The translations under genes and the position numbers were made by a program. The notes beneath the pieces were generated by a model. The model ran no database searches. It saw only the letters and a program-made list of their open reading frames with translations, and had not been told where the DNA came from. Positions 5,316-5,751 of a stretch of 5,751 bases of DNA are shown piece by piece. This DNA comes from JANRKG01 sp033763635. Its GTDB lineage: Bacteria > Cyanobacteriota > Cyanobacteriia > GCF-001939115. Numbering within the stretch: position 1 is the stretch's first letter; the number at the start of each line of letters is the position of its first letter. The stretch lies in assembly GCA_033763635.1 (NCBI GenBank), contig JANRKG010000377.1, positions 1-5,751 of the forward strand. The letters are read 5' to 3'.

Positions 5316-5751
5316 ATGAACTCGAAACCTTTTGCTACGGTCGATGGCAATGAAGCAGTTGCCCGTATTGCATATAAATTGAATGAAGTGATTGCGATTT
5401 ACCCCATTACCCCTGCCTCTTCAATGGGAGAATGGGCGGATGCCTGGGCAGCGGCAGATCAGCCGAATTTGTGGGGAACTATTCCCTCGGTCATAGAAAT
5501 GCAAAGCGAGGGCGGCGCAGCGGGGGCTGTTCACGGTGCACTCCAGACGGGATCTTTAACCACCACCTTTACAGCTTCCCAGGGGTTGTTATTAATGATC
5601 CCCAACCTTTACAAAATTGCCGGAGAGCTAACGCCTTCTGTCATTCATATTGCTGCACGATCCCTGGCTGCTCAGGGTCTTTCCATTTTTGGGGATCACA
5701 GTGATGTGATGTCGGTCCGGGGAACGGGATGCGCCCTGTTGTGTTCCAACT
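5316..5751 (+). CDS. nifJ: pyruvate:ferredoxin (flavodoxin) oxidoreductase NifJ, N-terminal 145 codons
   Basis: The enzyme oxidises pyruvate and CoA to acetyl-CoA and CO2 and reduces ferredoxin or flavodoxin, in the cytoplasm. It serves fermentation and, in some cyanobacteria, nitrogen fixation or photomixotrophic growth. The 145 residues seen are domain I of the single-chain form (about 1,190 aa in full). They include DGNEAVARIAY, the cofactor-region motif YPITPASSMGEW (T32), EMQSEGGAAG (E61, E65), a TFTASQGLLLMIPN stretch and HIAARS with R115. T32, E65 and R115 lie one position off the thiamine-diphosphate-region residues T31, E64 and R114 that I recall for the Desulfovibrio enzyme. The start is supported by AGAGAGG seven nt upstream. 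The frame is open at the window edge, so this is a cut gene, not a truncation. It is read in the same direction as the M28 gene, after 173 nt. Confidence 0.95.
   Translation, partial: MNSKPFATVDGNEAVARIAYKLNEVIAIYPITPASSMGEWADAWAAADQPNLWGTIPSVIEMQSEGGAAGAVHGALQTGSLTTTFTASQGLLLMIPNLYKIAGELTPSVIHIAARSLAAQGLSIFGDHSDVMSVRGTGCALLCSN

Noticed and set aside
5162..5353. A 63-codon plus-strand open frame before nifJ
   Set aside because: It overlaps the nifJ start in another frame, has no recognisable family and no good ribosome site.
5316..5751. Possible truncated nifJ
   Set aside because: The frame is open to the last base, so the cut is the window edge and not a mutation.

Overview
The window looks like a filamentous or otherwise ecologically versatile cyanobacterium. 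The evidence is an Flv3/Flv1-type flavodiiron pair (class C, with a C-terminal flavin-reductase domain), abundant CGATCG-type sites including two perfect HIP1 octamers (GCGATCGC), heptamer-type short tandem repeats, and a NifJ-type pyruvate:ferredoxin oxidoreductase. Genus cannot be read from this sequence.

Layout. On the minus strand, an intact flv3 (2400 to 667) is followed after 42 nt by flv1 (start 624). Flv1 keeps only about 170 recognisable residues, less than a third of the protein, and then runs into a 17-residue non-homologous basic tail. The tail ends inside a palindromic repeat at the left window edge. A gene-free AT-rich region of about 0.5 kb (2401-2895) separates flv3 from everything to its right. 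It holds a 12-bp direct repeat and several dyads, two of them with perfect 10-bp arms.

On the plus strand come a 61-residue four-cysteine protein (2896-3081) and then a compact stack of small toxin-antitoxin-like genes: a DUF4258-like ORF whose N-terminus is made of a palindromic repeat (3139-3402), a DUF2283 protein (3389-3583), an MNT-type nucleotidyltransferase antitoxin (3595-3927) and a decayed HEPN toxin (3899-4041). The HEPN remnant has recognisable start and end pieces, but its middle, including the expected RNase motif, is gone. The rest is an M28-family zinc peptidase with an N-terminal membrane anchor or signal (4072-5142), whose stop codon lies in three tandem heptamers, and the first 145 codons of nifJ (5316 to the window end).

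How it fits together. Flv3 with a full-length Flv1 would reduce O2 to water with photosynthetic electrons, and PFOR links pyruvate oxidation to ferredoxin reduction, so redox/oxygen genes flank an accessory island of small TA-type genes. The island shows repeated decay: flv1 truncated, the DUF4258 N-terminus replaced by repeat sequence, hepT internally deleted. The window reads as a chromosomal locus eroded by small palindromic repeats and deletions. I see no clear new multi-gene system. The most informative observations are the truncated Flv1 beside an intact Flv3, the MNT antitoxin left without its toxin, and the repeat-derived protein ends.
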